DNA of 34,874 nucleotides. It comes from Streptomyces lateritius. Its GTDB lineage: Bacteria > Actinomycetota > Actinomycetes > Streptomycetales > Streptomycetaceae. The stretch is taken from the NCBI RefSeq assembly GCF_014649715.1, contig NZ_BMTO01000026.1:1-34874 (forward strand), given 5' to 3'. The notes under the pieces are model-generated. The model saw only the letters and a program-made list of their open reading frames with translations. It searched no databases and was not told where the DNA came from. Both the position numbers and the translations under genes were made by a program. This document shows positions 23,546 to 31,771 of the stretch, in pieces; the first letter of the stretch is position 1, and each line of letters begins with the position of its first letter.

Positions 23546-24304
23546 GAAGGAACTACACCATCTCCCGGCCGTGATACTGCGCCGGCCTTCTGTGTCCGCC
23601 AACCCGACTCAGTCGCTGTCGGGGTGCGGGGATCGCGGTTGCTTGACCGGAGACCACCTCACTATCGATGTCCTGCGGTACCCGGGCCCAAGACTTCCGC
23701 CCGGGCGATCCTGATGGCGCTTCGTTCCTCCGTTCTTCCCTCGGTGATCAACTGCCTGCCAAACGGGAACTTCTTACTGCTGGTACTGCTCAGTGGCCTG
23801 TGACAGCGCCACTCTTCGGCAGCCAGCCCCGTCGCCCGTCCTGCGTCTGCTCTGGCTTGGAACCCCACTGCCGAACCTCCCGGTGCGCGCGTCCGCAGCC
23901 GACGCCTTCACCGAGGTACCGCTCACTGACTTCACTGCTGGGTACTGCCGCTACGGTGGCGGCCCCTGATCACTGCGGGCCGCCCGGTCCGGTCGTCAGT
24001 CCCGTCGCCCGTCCTGCAACCACCCTGGCTTCGAAACTCCACCACCGCACCGTCCTACAACTGCGGGTACTGCTGCCCGGCAGTTCGTCTCTGCCGGGCC
24101 CTGCGGTCCTTCTGGGTTACGAGAGAAACATAACCACACCACTGCTCAATGTCTACTCTGGCCGACACAGATTTCGTGCGTTCGACAGGGAGGTAATCAC
24201 TCTCGAACCGTGATGGGTGCCGGAATGAGCCGGGTTAACGGGCCGCAGCCGGGGCACAAGCCCCGGGCAGACAGGACCGGAGATCAACGAGACCGGGGGA
24301 CGTG
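23546..24304. other. Repeat-containing non-coding region
   Basis: About 760 bp without a credible gene. Its left part includes the MerR upstream region. The central part carries the degenerate repeats listed separately, and the right part is the leader of the RsbW-like gene. Confidence 0.45.
23776..24083. repeat. Degenerate direct repeats in a non-coding stretch
   Basis: CCCGTCGCCCGTCCTGC occurs exactly at 23828-23844 and 24001-24017 (173 bp apart), each followed at the same distance by CTGGCTT and a CCAC-rich tail. GGTACTGC occurs at 23782, 23941 and 24066, each time after a CTGC-like word. The block is not in a reading frame and looks like two to three diverged copies of a ~150-bp unit. 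Confidence 0.55.
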
Positions 24305-24694
24305 ATGGACACGACGAGCGTCAAAGTCGCACCCCTCCGCTCGGCGACATCCATAACCGGCGCACGCGACAGCGCCCGGGAGTTCCTTGAGGGTCTCCTA
24401 CCGGCGCTCGCACCCGAGACCGCCGACACGGTGGTCCTGGTCGTCTCCGAACTCGTCACCAACGCCCTGCGCCACGGCGGCGGCACCTGCACCCTGGACC
24501 TGACCGCACACCAGGACAGCATCGAGGTCGCCGTACACGACCCCAGCCCACAGGTGCCGCGCATGCGCACCCCCGACCTGAACGGCGGCACCGGAGGCTT
24601 CGGCTGGCCCATGGTCAACCGCCTCGCTCGCACCACGGCCGTGACCCGCCAGGCGGCCAGCGGCAAGACCGTAAGCGCCCTACTCCCCAGGTAG
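24305..24694 (+). CDS. RsbW/SpoIIAB-like ATP-binding regulatory protein (129 aa)
   Basis: An HATPase_c_2 domain of the anti-sigma-factor/serine-kinase type. The N box is VSELVTNALRHGGG; the later motifs are HDPSPQVPRM and GGFGWPMVNRLA, the latter being the Gly-rich ATP lid. At 129 residues it is a stand-alone domain, as in dozens of Streptomyces paralogues. Such proteins bind sigma factors or phosphorylate anti-anti-sigma factors, but no sigma or STAS gene is adjacent, so the partner is unknown. The ATG at 24305 is preferred to the adjoining GTG because GGGGGA is then better spaced. It converges with the membrane-protein gene, 23 bp between stops. Confidence 0.85.
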   Translation: MDTTSVKVAPLRSATSITGARDSAREFLEGLLPALAPETADTVVLVVSELVTNALRHGGGTCTLDLTAHQDSIEVAVHDPSPQVPRMRTPDLNGGTGGFGWPMVNRLARTTAVTRQAASGKTVSALLPR

Positions 24695-24717
24695 AGCCAA
24701 GACGCCGGCGCAGCCGG

Positions 24718-24891
24718 TCAGCGAAGCGTGCGGCTGTGGCGACCGGAGCGCCGCAGGTGCATCCCGAGATAAACGAGGGCGGCGGCGAACACCACGATGC
24801 CGATGACCAACAGGTAGAACAGCCCTTCGGCGACGACGCCGATAATGCCCAGCACGATCGCCGCGATGACGAGAATCAGGAACAGAATCAT
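24718..24891 (-). CDS. Small two-helix membrane protein (57 aa)
   Basis: Starting at ATG 24891 the protein is almost entirely hydrophobic: MILFLILVIAAIVLGIIGVV, then a short AEG turn and a second helix FYLLVIGIVVFAAALVYLG. It ends in a basic tail (HLRRSGRHSRTLR). AGGAGG lies nine bases before the ATG, a strong site. It follows the PRC-barrel gene by 27 bp on the same strand, so the two are likely co-transcribed. Such hydrophobic mini-proteins are common beside stress genes in actinobacteria; the function is unknown. Confidence 0.7.
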   Translation of the reverse strand: MILFLILVIAAIVLGIIGVVAEGLFYLLVIGIVVFAAALVYLGMHLRRSGRHSRTLR

Positions 24892-24918
24892 GGGGCAGAC
24901 ACCTCCTCGGCGGGCCGG

Positions 24919-25275
24919 TCAGCGGCGGGCGAGTTGCCGCTCACCGTTCGCGCCGGGCTGGTAGGGCAGGCTGTAGTGCGCGAAGACCGCCGCTTCGTCC
25001 TCGGCTGGCAGGACGTCGTCCGTGCCGATCGCCGGGCACTTCTTCACCAGCGACTTGTCGTAGTCGACCTTGACGTAGTCCGGCCCCACGATCGCGCCGG
25101 CCAGCGGGACGAAAACCAGCTGGCGGCGGGTGGGCAGCCCAACCTGGACGGTGGCCATGGCCGGCTCGTCGCTGCTGGTGTCCACATAGACAGCTTCCAG
25201 CACGCCGATCTTGTGGCCACCGACGTCGACGACGTCATGGGTCCGCCACTCACGGATATCCGCACTCTGAATCAT
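24919..25275 (-). CDS. PRC-barrel domain protein (118 aa)
   Basis: A small beta-barrel protein: residues about 5-75 (REWRTHDVVDVGGHKIGVLE, VYVDTSSDEPAMATVQVG, RRQLVFVPLAGAIVGPDYVK) match the PRC-barrel pattern found in photosynthetic reaction-centre H subunits and the RNA-processing factor RimM. A C-terminal tail (residues about 85-118) is polar. In streptomycetes such single-domain proteins are often stress-related, but no partner is known. The ATG at 25275 has AAGGGAA upstream. It is the first gene of a two-gene unit with the small membrane protein. Confidence 0.8.
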   Translation of the reverse strand: MIQSADIREWRTHDVVDVGGHKIGVLEAVYVDTSSDEPAMATVQVGLPTRRQLVFVPLAGAIVGPDYVKVDYDKSLVKKCPAIGTDDVLPAEDEAAVFAHYSLPYQPGANGERQLARR

Positions 25276-25411
25276 CAACGGTTCCCTTCACGCGGCATAC
25301 CCGACCTCGTCTCAGCCTGCCCTCCCGACACCTGTCCACACCAGCGGTGCGCGAAGTAGCCGTGGCCTCCGGCCTGGCGGGCCGGGAGAGCCGACCTGGG
25401 CGGGAAGTGAG
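25276..25411. other. Short intergenic region, nothing seen
   Basis: About 136 bp between the PRC-barrel start and the tail of a pseudogene; it should contain the promoter of the PRC unit. No distinct motif was found. Confidence 0.3.
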
Positions 25412-25660
25412 CTACGTCTGTGTCGTCCGCAGGTAGACGCGGGTGAAACGGGCCGCCGGCTCAACGAGCGGCGCCGCGCCCTCCTCGTTCTCGAGTTCTT
25501 CGGCCCGGTCCTAGAACGAGGCCATAGTCAAGCGGCGAGCGCCACAGCGGCCCGCGGGTCCAACGCGGCCATTTGGGGAGGCCGCCCCGAGCGCCCGCGC
25601 GTGCGTCGCCCGCTCCGGGCTGTCCCGATAGACGAACGAGACGAAGACGCTGCTGCTCAC
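25412..25660 (-). pseudogene. Broken small gene, several frameshifts
   Basis: Pieces in three minus frames align as one protein: VSSSVFVSFVYRDSPERATH and ARALGAAS, then DPRAAVALAA, then DRAEELENEEGAAPLVEPAA and RFTRVYLRTTQT ending at TAG 25412-25414. At least two indels are needed to join them. The family is not recognised. It lies beside two other pseudogenes, in the most decayed part of the window. Confidence 0.45.
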
Positions 25661-25679
25661 GCTCAGGTGCCGCTTGGGG

Positions 25680-26129
25680 CTACGGCCGCCATCGCGGGCG
25701 GGTCAGCCGCTGGAGGGCTGCACGCCTTCCCCGACGGCACGTCGGCCGGGTGACGTCCAGGCGCGGCCGTACGAAGCGCAGGGGGTGTTTCCACGCGCCT
25801 CGGTGCATCGCGTTGTCAGCGTCGACTTCGGCAACCAGCTCGGACGCGACCAGGGTGACGTCCAGGGGTTCGCGGCTTCCCCAGCTAGAAGAGAACCGCA
25901 CGCCGGCTCATGGGTGGTCGGCCCCGGCTGGGCGGAGGCGTTGAGCGACCTGGCGGGCGGCCTCCGGCCTCAGCGGCACGGTCCGGCCGACCGACCCCAG
26001 CACGCCGTCCTCGTCGTACCGGCCAATGACGAGAATCTGCGGTCGGGCGAGCGTGCCGGTGATGCAGCCGACGACGGCCTCGGTGGTGGGGCGACGCCAC
26101 TGGTGAAGTGTCGGTATCTGCAGCGTGCG
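25680..26129 (-). pseudogene. Second remnant of an ATP-dependent DNA ligase (C-terminal part)
   Basis: The frame reads ITGTLARPQILVIGRYDEDG, VGRTVPLRPEAARQVAQRL, then HP followed by TGA where the 12-kb copy has HPW, then VRFSSSWGSREPLDVTL, ELVAEVDADN and HPLRFVRPRLDV. It is the same OB-fold tail as at 12213-12674 but clearly diverged. The nonsense codon (TGG to TGA) and missing catalytic domain make it non-functional. After RLDV the frame drifts to Arg-rich residues, indicating a further indel. Confidence 0.7.
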
Positions 26130-26232
26130 CAATTCGGTGACACCGGCTGGCGCCGAGCATGGGTAGCGACAGCAGACGTACACCGGTTCGGGATGCGCGC
26201 AGGTCCGAAGCCGATGTACACGATCGTTCGCC

Positions 26233-26658
26233 GGTCAGGGTCTGTTCGCCCTTGCGCCCCAGGCGCCGCCACACCGCCGAGCCCGCGCCGTGCTCCGTCA
26301 GCTGTTCCAGGGTGGTGACGACGACCGGCACGGCCTGGCTGTAGTCCTTCGCCGTGATCGCCTCGCGGTAGAGCGTCTGGTACCGGCGCGGCGCCCAGAA
26401 GCGGCGGCCGGCTTCCTCGAGGACCTCCACGGTGTTGTCGACCTTCGCCTCGGTGGTGTCGGCGAACACGAACGCGAGTGGCATCAGGCCCTCCCGGCCG
26501 GTTGGCGGGTAGACCCGCCGCCACAGCCGCTTCTCGTGGCCGACATCCTCGATCGCGTCCGGCCGGGAGCGGACCAGGTCCACGGTGTACTTGTCCGCGT
26601 CCGGCGCCAGCAGCCGGCACACAGCGGACAGTGTGCGCCCGTGCCCCGGCGTACGCAC
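26233..26658 (-). pseudogene. Fragment of a conserved actinobacterial protein, possibly replication-relaxation type
   Basis: About 140 protein-like residues (DADKYTVDLVRSRPDAIEDV, RLWRRVYPPTGREGLMPLAF, TEAKVDNTVEVLEEAGRRFW, AITAKDYSQAVPVVVTTLEQ). They resemble the C-terminal part of proteins annotated as replication-relaxation in Streptomyces; this name is from memory and uncertain. The frame lacks a proper N-terminus and, after GEQTLT, merges with unrelated sequence leading into the ligase remnant. If the assignment holds, it links this area to plasmid-like DNA. Confidence 0.45.
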
Positions 26659-26871
26659 CAGGGTGCAGCGTGCTGAGCCGCTTGCGAATGCGACCGGAAT
26701 GCGCCCTGTGATCCCGATTCACTCCATCAGGGCCGACCGGTCCGTTTCGCTGCCCATTGGCCCTCCCCTCTCTCAGGATCGGTCTGCGGAAGCTACGACG
26801 GGCGGCGTCTTCTCTGCGCTTCGTGGTGCTTGCCGCTCGGGTGAAGCGACGAACAGGAGAGGGGGATCGGC

Positions 26872-27534
26872 ATGCATCTGACTCCGCATGAGCAGGAGCG
26901 TCTGTTGGTCCACGTGGCGGCTGATGTCGCCCAGCGGCGGCGCGAGCGCGGTCTGTTGCTGAACTATCCCGAAGTCATGGCGCTGTTGACGGCGCATGTC
27001 TATGAGGAGGCGCGGGCCGGGGCGACAGTCGATGCGGTGATGGAGTCAGGGCGCCATGTGCTGCAGCGCAGCGAGGTCATGGACGGCGTGCCGGAGATGG
27101 TCGACAACGTCCAGGTCGAGGCGACGTTTCCGGACGGCACGAAGCTGGTGACCATCAGCAAGCCGTTCGACGAAGCGTCCACCAAGGTGGACGTCCATCC
27201 CGGCAAGCCGGAACTGCTGCCGGACGAGGACGAGCACCGGGTGGCCTTCAACGACGGGGCGACGCCCGTGCCGCTGGTCGTGCGCAACCCCAAGGACCGC
27301 CCGATCCAGGTGGGCTCCCACTTCCACTTCGCCGAGGCGAACGAGGGACTCAAGTTCCGCCGTGAGGCGGCCTACGGAATGCGGCTGCACATCCCGTCCG
27401 GCACCTCCGAACGGTTCGAGCCCGGCGACAAGCGCACCGTGATGCTCGTGCCGATCGCCGGCGAGCGGATCGTCCACGGCCTCCAGGCCGACAAGAGCGA
27501 AGAGGAGAAGCACCTCGATGCCGGACAGGACTGA
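26872..27534 (+). CDS. ureAB: Urease gamma/beta fusion subunit (220 aa)
   Basis: Structural subunit of urease, which hydrolyses urea to ammonia and carbamate in the cytoplasm. Residues 1-100 are the gamma subunit (LTPHEQERLLVHVAADVAQ, LNYPEVMALLTAHVYEEARA, VMDGVPEMVDNVQVEATFPD). Residues about 130-210 are the beta subunit (RPIQVGSHFHFAEANEGLKF, GTSERFEPGDKRTVMLV). Fused gamma-beta chains are known from Helicobacter and from one of the two urease types in Streptomyces. The ATG at 26872 is preceded by AGGAGAGGGGG. It opens a co-directional operon and overlaps ureC by 17 bp. No promoter or NikR/GlnR-type site was recognised upstream. Confidence 0.95.
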   Translation: MHLTPHEQERLLVHVAADVAQRRRERGLLLNYPEVMALLTAHVYEEARAGATVDAVMESGRHVLQRSEVMDGVPEMVDNVQVEATFPDGTKLVTISKPFDEASTKVDVHPGKPELLPDEDEHRVAFNDGATPVPLVVRNPKDRPIQVGSHFHFAEANEGLKFRREAAYGMRLHIPSGTSERFEPGDKRTVMLVPIAGERIVHGLQADKSEEEKHLDAGQD

Positions 27535-29356
27535 GAAGGACAGGCCCTGGGACCCGCTGCCGCGTACCCGGTACGCCGACCTGTACGGGCCGACCGCCGG
27601 CGACCGGGTCCGGCTCGCCGACACCAATCTCGTTCTGCGCATCGAGGCGGACTGGTGCGGCGGGCCGGGGCGCAGCGGCGACGAGATGGTCTTCGGCGGC
27701 GGCAAGGTGATCCGTGAGTCGATGGGCCAGTCGCACATCCCCCGCGACGACCCCCGCGAGCCGGTGGACACCGTGATTACCGGTGCGCTGATCCTGGACC
27801 ACTGGGGCGTGGTCAAGGCCGACGTCGGGCTGCGTGACGGCCGCATCCGGGCTATCGGCAAGGCGTACAACCCGGAGACCATGACGCCCCGTCCCAACGA
27901 CGACCCGCGCGCCTCGGACTTCGTCGTGGGTCCCGAGACCGAGGTGATCTCCGGCAAGGGCCGCATTCTGACCGCAGGCGGCGTCGACACCCACGTGCAC
28001 TTCCTGTGCCCGGAGCAGATCCACGAGGCGGTGGCGTCGGGCGTGACGACGCTGATCGGCGGCGGCACCGGACCGGCCGAGGGCAGCACGGCCACCACTG
28101 TCACGCCCGGTAAGTGGCACATCCAGCGGACCTTCGAGGCGCTGGACGCTTTCCCGGTGAACATCGGCCTGCTCGCCAAGGGCAGCACTGTCTCGAAGAA
28201 GGCGCTGCACGACCAGGTCGCGGCCGGCGCCCTCGGCTTCAAGATCCACGAGGACTGGGGAGCCACCCCGGCGGTGATCGACGCCGCGCTGACGGTGTGC
28301 GAGGAGACCGGCGTCCAGGTCGCGCTGCACGCCGACTCGCTGAACGAGGCCGGCTTCGTACAGAGCACCTTCGCCGCCACCAAGAAGGACCGCAAGGCCA
28401 AGAAGGTCAAGTACCGCAGCCTGCACATTTTCCACATCGAGGGCGCCGGCGGCGGCCACGCCCCCGACATGATCAGCCTCGCTGGCAAACCCAACGTGCT
28501 GCCCGCGTCGACGAACCCCACCCGGCCCTTCACGGTCAACACCGTCAAGGAGCACGTCGACATGATGATCGTCTGCCATCACCTCAATCCGGAGGTTGAG
28601 GCGGACATGGCGTTCGCCGACTCCCGGATCCGGCCCTCCACCATGGCCGCCGAGGACCTGCTGCACGACATGGGCGCCATCTCGATGATGTCCTCCGACG
28701 CCCAGGCCATGGGCCGCATCGGCGAGATGATCATGCGGACCTGGCAGACGGCGCACGTCATGAAGTCCCGTTACGGCCACCTGCGCGAGGACGACGCGCA
28801 CGCGGACAACTTCCGTGCCCGCCGCTACGTCGCCAAATACACGATCAACCCGGCCATTACCCACGGCATCGACCACGAGGTCGGCTCCGTCGAGGCCGGA
28901 AAACTGGCCGACCTGGTGCTGTGGGAGCCGAAGTTCTTCGGCGTCAAGCCGCACATGGTCATCAAGGGCGGCCAGATCTCCTACGCCCAGATCGGCGACG
29001 CCAACGCCTCCATCCCCACCCCGCAGCCCTACCTCCCGCGCCCCGTCTGGGGCTTCCAGGGCCGCGCCCCGGCGGCGAACTCCTTCAACTTCGTGGCTGA
29101 GGCCGCCCTTGACGGCGAACTCTCCCGGACCGGGCTGCTCAAGCCCCTGCGCGCGATCCGCTCCACCCGGGAGGTCACCAAGGCCGACATGGTCCACAAC
29201 AACGGCGTCCCCAAAATCGACATCGACCCCGACACCTTCGACGTCACCATCGGCGGCGCTACCACCTCCGACGTCCGCACCACAGTCGACGGGCAGGAAG
29301 TCGGACGCAACTACGCCACCGATCTGCCACTGGCACAGCGGTATTTCCTGTTCTGA
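27518..29356 (+). CDS. ureC: Urease alpha subunit, long divergent form (612 aa)
   Basis: The catalytic nickel subunit. Expected active-site residues are present: H159 and H161 in GGVDTHVHF, the lysine to be carbamylated K242 in GFKIHEDWG, H271 in HADSLNEAGF, H306 in HIEGAGGGHAPD, C353-H354 in the flexible flap (IVCHHL), and D394 in SSDAQAMGR. The protein is about 40 residues longer than common UreC (~570), with insertions around residues 118-140 and a Lys-rich one at 287-300. Several usually invariant strings differ (HADSLNEAG for HTDTLNESG, SSDAQ for SSDSQ). It is therefore a separate UreC subtype, probably active. The ATG at 27518 overlaps the ureAB end, implying translational coupling. Confidence 0.95.
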   Translation: MPDRTEKDRPWDPLPRTRYADLYGPTAGDRVRLADTNLVLRIEADWCGGPGRSGDEMVFGGGKVIRESMGQSHIPRDDPREPVDTVITGALILDHWGVVKADVGLRDGRIRAIGKAYNPETMTPRPNDDPRASDFVVGPETEVISGKGRILTAGGVDTHVHFLCPEQIHEAVASGVTTLIGGGTGPAEGSTATTVTPGKWHIQRTFEALDAFPVNIGLLAKGSTVSKKALHDQVAAGALGFKIHEDWGATPAVIDAALTVCEETGVQVALHADSLNEAGFVQSTFAATKKDRKAKKVKYRSLHIFHIEGAGGGHAPDMISLAGKPNVLPASTNPTRPFTVNTVKEHVDMMIVCHHLNPEVEADMAFADSRIRPSTMAAEDLLHDMGAISMMSSDAQAMGRIGEMIMRTWQTAHVMKSRYGHLREDDAHADNFRARRYVAKYTINPAITHGIDHEVGSVEAGKLADLVLWEPKFFGVKPHMVIKGGQISYAQIGDANASIPTPQPYLPRPVWGFQGRAPAANSFNFVAEAALDGELSRTGLLKPLRAIRSTREVTKADMVHNNGVPKIDIDPDTFDVTIGGATTSDVRTTVDGQEVGRNYATDLPLAQRYFLF

Positions 29357-29433
29357 CCCTCTCGGCCGGGTTCGGTCGCGCCCGCGCGGCGGGCCCCCGG
29401 CACCTCCTTCGCGAAAGGCGGTGGCGCCACCTC

Positions 29434-30108
29434 ATGAGCCGCACTGCCCTGCTCGTCCTGGCCGACGGCCGTTTCCCCGCCGGCGGGCACGCCCATTCCG
29501 GCGGGATGGAGGCAGCCGTCGCCTCCGGCCGGGTCCACGACACCGCGAGCCTGGAGGCGTTCTGCCGGGGGCGGCTGCACACCGCAGGACTGGTCGCGGC
29601 CGGCCTCGCCGCAGCGGCCGCCGACGGCTACGACGCCCTCACCCTGGACGAGGCCGCCGACACCCGCACCCCCGTACCGGCGTTGCGCCACATCGCACGC
29701 CGCCTGGGCCGACAGCTGATGCGCGCGGCCCGGGCCACCTGGCCCAGCGCCGACCTCGACCACCTCGCCCGCCACCGGCCCCAGGGCGCCCACCAGCCGG
29801 TCGTGCTCGGCGTCACCGCCCGCGCCGCCCGGCTCACTCCACTCGACGCCGCACAGGCCGCCGCCTACGAGAGCGTGGGCGGTCCGGCGACCGCCGCGGT
29901 GCGTCTGCTGAGCCTGGACCCGTTCGACGCCACCGCCGTGCTGGCGCGGCTCGTCGGCGAACTCGACACCGTCGCCGACGCCGCGACCGACACGGCGCGC
30001 CGCGTCGCTGTCGAGGGCGTCAGCGTTCTGCCTGCCGCCTCGGCTCCCCTGCTGGACATCACCGCCGAGCAGCACGCCGCCTGGACCGTCCGGCTTTTCG
30101 CTTCCTGA
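29434..30108 (+). CDS. ureF: Urease accessory protein UreF (224 aa)
   Basis: Part of the UreD-UreF-UreG complex that delivers nickel to apo-urease. UreF hallmarks are the N-terminal LLVLADGRFPAGGHAHSGG and ESVGGPATAAVRLLSLDP near residue 150, in an otherwise Ala-rich helical protein. The length is normal for actinobacterial UreF. The start at 29434 lies 77 bp after ureC; a purine tract (AAAGGCGG) is upstream with long spacing. The order ureC-ureF-ureG-ureD without ureE matches other actinobacterial operons. Confidence 0.9.
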   Translation: MSRTALLVLADGRFPAGGHAHSGGMEAAVASGRVHDTASLEAFCRGRLHTAGLVAAGLAAAAADGYDALTLDEAADTRTPVPALRHIARRLGRQLMRAARATWPSADLDHLARHRPQGAHQPVVLGVTARAARLTPLDAAQAAAYESVGGPATAAVRLLSLDPFDATAVLARLVGELDTVADAATDTARRVAVEGVSVLPAASAPLLDITAEQHAAWTVRLFAS

Positions 30109-30136
30109 CCAGCCCTGACCGACTCCTGGAGTATCC

Positions 30137-30835
30137 GTGCATCTCGACCACCCCGTGACCATGCCGCACCGCCACACCCACAGCGCCGAGCCGCTGCTCG
30201 CCGACGGCAGCCGCCGCGCCCTGCGCATCGGCCTCGGCGGGCCCGTCGGATCGGGCAAGACCGCGGCCGTGGCCGCACTATGCCGCACCCTGCGCGACCG
30301 GCTCTCCATCGCCGTGGTCACCAACGACATCTACACCCAGGAGGACGCCACCTTCCTGCGCCGCGAGGCCGTCCTGCCACCGGAGCGGATCATCGCCGTG
30401 GAGACCGGGGCCTGCCCGCACACCGCCATCCGCGACGACATCTCCGCCAACCTCGAAGCCGTCGAACACCTCGAACAGAGCCTGCAACCGCTCGACCTGA
30501 TCCTCATCGAGTCCGGCGGAGACAATCTCACCGCGACCTTCTCCCGCGGACTCGTCGATACCCAGGTCTTCGTCATCGACGTGGCCAGCGGCGACGACAT
30601 CCCCCGCAAGGGCGGCCCCGGCATCACCACCGCCGACCTCCTCGTCGTCAACAAAACCGACCTCGCCCCCTACGTCGGCGTCAACCTGGACACCATGAGG
30701 GCCGACACCCGCAAACAGCGCAAGGACCTGCCGTACGCCTTCACCAGCCTCACCACCCCCGACGGCATCCAACCGGTCGCCGACTGGGTCACCAGGTGCC
30801 TCGCCGCCTGGCACGCCACCGGATCCTCCCGGTGA
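30137..30835 (+). CDS. ureG: Urease accessory GTPase UreG (232 aa)
   Basis: A SIMIBI-class GTPase that powers nickel insertion. The P-loop is GGPVGSGKT (34-42), the metal-binding CPH motif is C93-P94-H95 in ETGACPHTAIRDD, and ESGGDN and the guanine-specific NKTD motif are also visible. The N-terminus is His-rich (HLDHPVTMPHRHTHS), a feature that may store nickel in the absence of UreE. GTG at 30137 is preferred since CTGGAG lies five bases upstream; the ATG at 30161 would remove part of the His-rich end. It overlaps ureD by four bases (GTGA). Confidence 0.95.
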   Translation: MHLDHPVTMPHRHTHSAEPLLADGSRRALRIGLGGPVGSGKTAAVAALCRTLRDRLSIAVVTNDIYTQEDATFLRREAVLPPERIIAVETGACPHTAIRDDISANLEAVEHLEQSLQPLDLILIESGGDNLTATFSRGLVDTQVFVIDVASGDDIPRKGGPGITTADLLVVNKTDLAPYVGVNLDTMRADTRKQRKDLPYAFTSLTTPDGIQPVADWVTRCLAAWHATGSSR

Positions 30836-31740
30836 ACGCCACCACCGCGCAGACGCCGACCCTGCGCTCGGCGCCCGCCGCGGAACCCCTCCGAACCGAC
30901 GGTGCGCCACACGACCGGCGCTCCACAGGACCCGCCCCGGCGCACCCGTCCGGAGTGATCGCCACCGCCCGGATCCGGGCCACCCACAACGGCCGCACCA
31001 CAACGGTCCCCCTCCTGCACAACGACGGCCCCTTCCACCTGCGCCGACTACGTGCCCGCGGAGAACAGGCGCGCGTCTGCGTACTCGGCGCGATGAGCGC
31101 GCCGCTCGGCGGAGACCGACTCGCCCTCGACATCACCGCCGAGACACACTCCCGGCTGGAGGTGACCACTGCGGCCGCCACCATCGCCCTGCGTGGCCCC
31201 ACCACCGCCCCAGCCACCTACGACGTGAGGGTCAAGGTGGGCGATCACGCGACCCTGCACTGGCTCCCCGAGCCCCTGATCAGTACCCGGGGCAGCACCC
31301 TGCACCAGACGTTCGCCATCGACCTCGCTGCCACCGCCCACCTGCTCATGCGAGAAGAACAGCTCCTGGGCCGCTCCGGCGAGGCGCCGGGCCACCTCAC
31401 CACCCGCCTGACCGTCCGCCGCGGCGGACGACCACTCCTCGAGCAGCACACCGCCTACGGCGACCCAGCACCGGCATGGGACGGCCCCGCCATCCTCGGA
31501 ACCCACCGCGCCACCGGACAACTCCTCCTGGTCGACCCGAAGCTGCACAGTCCCCGGGAACCGCACCTCATCGGCAACGACCCGGCCGAGGGCCACGCGG
31601 TACTGACTCCCCTAGCCGACCCCCAGGCCCTTATCGCCACCGCAGTGGCCCCGACACCGGCCCAACTGCGCCACCTCCTGGACGCCGCCCTCGCGTACGC
31701 CTACAAGACGCCGAGGCCACAGGCCCAGGGTGAGCAGTAA
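30832..31740 (+). CDS. ureD: Urease accessory protein UreD/UreH (302 aa)
   Basis: Scaffold of the urease activation complex. Recognised by VTTAAATIALRGPTTAPATYDV, VGDHATLHWLPEPLISTRGS and the long beta-rich core typical of UreD. The GTG at 30832 overlaps the ureG stop as GTGA, which explains translation by coupling; no better start lies downstream. About 45 residues at the N-terminus are Pro/Ala/Thr-rich and probably disordered. It is the last urease gene; the nicotinamidase gene follows after 31 bp. Confidence 0.9.
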   Translation: MNATTAQTPTLRSAPAAEPLRTDGAPHDRRSTGPAPAHPSGVIATARIRATHNGRTTTVPLLHNDGPFHLRRLRARGEQARVCVLGAMSAPLGGDRLALDITAETHSRLEVTTAAATIALRGPTTAPATYDVRVKVGDHATLHWLPEPLISTRGSTLHQTFAIDLAATAHLLMREEQLLGRSGEAPGHLTTRLTVRRGGRPLLEQHTAYGDPAPAWDGPAILGTHRATGQLLLVDPKLHSPREPHLIGNDPAEGHAVLTPLADPQALIATAVAPTPAQLRHLLDAALAYAYKTPRPQAQGEQ

Positions 31741-31771
31741 CTCCGTGAACGCCGAACCGAAGGACAGGAAC

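Noticed and set aside
23776..24083. CRISPR array
   Set aside because: The repeats are too few, too far apart and too diverged, spacers are not uniform, and no cas gene is present.
27350..29197. Open frame of 615 codons on the minus strand opposite ureC
   Set aside because: UreC is unambiguous on the + strand; the antisense peptide is an Asp/Gly/Val-rich shadow without a start signal.
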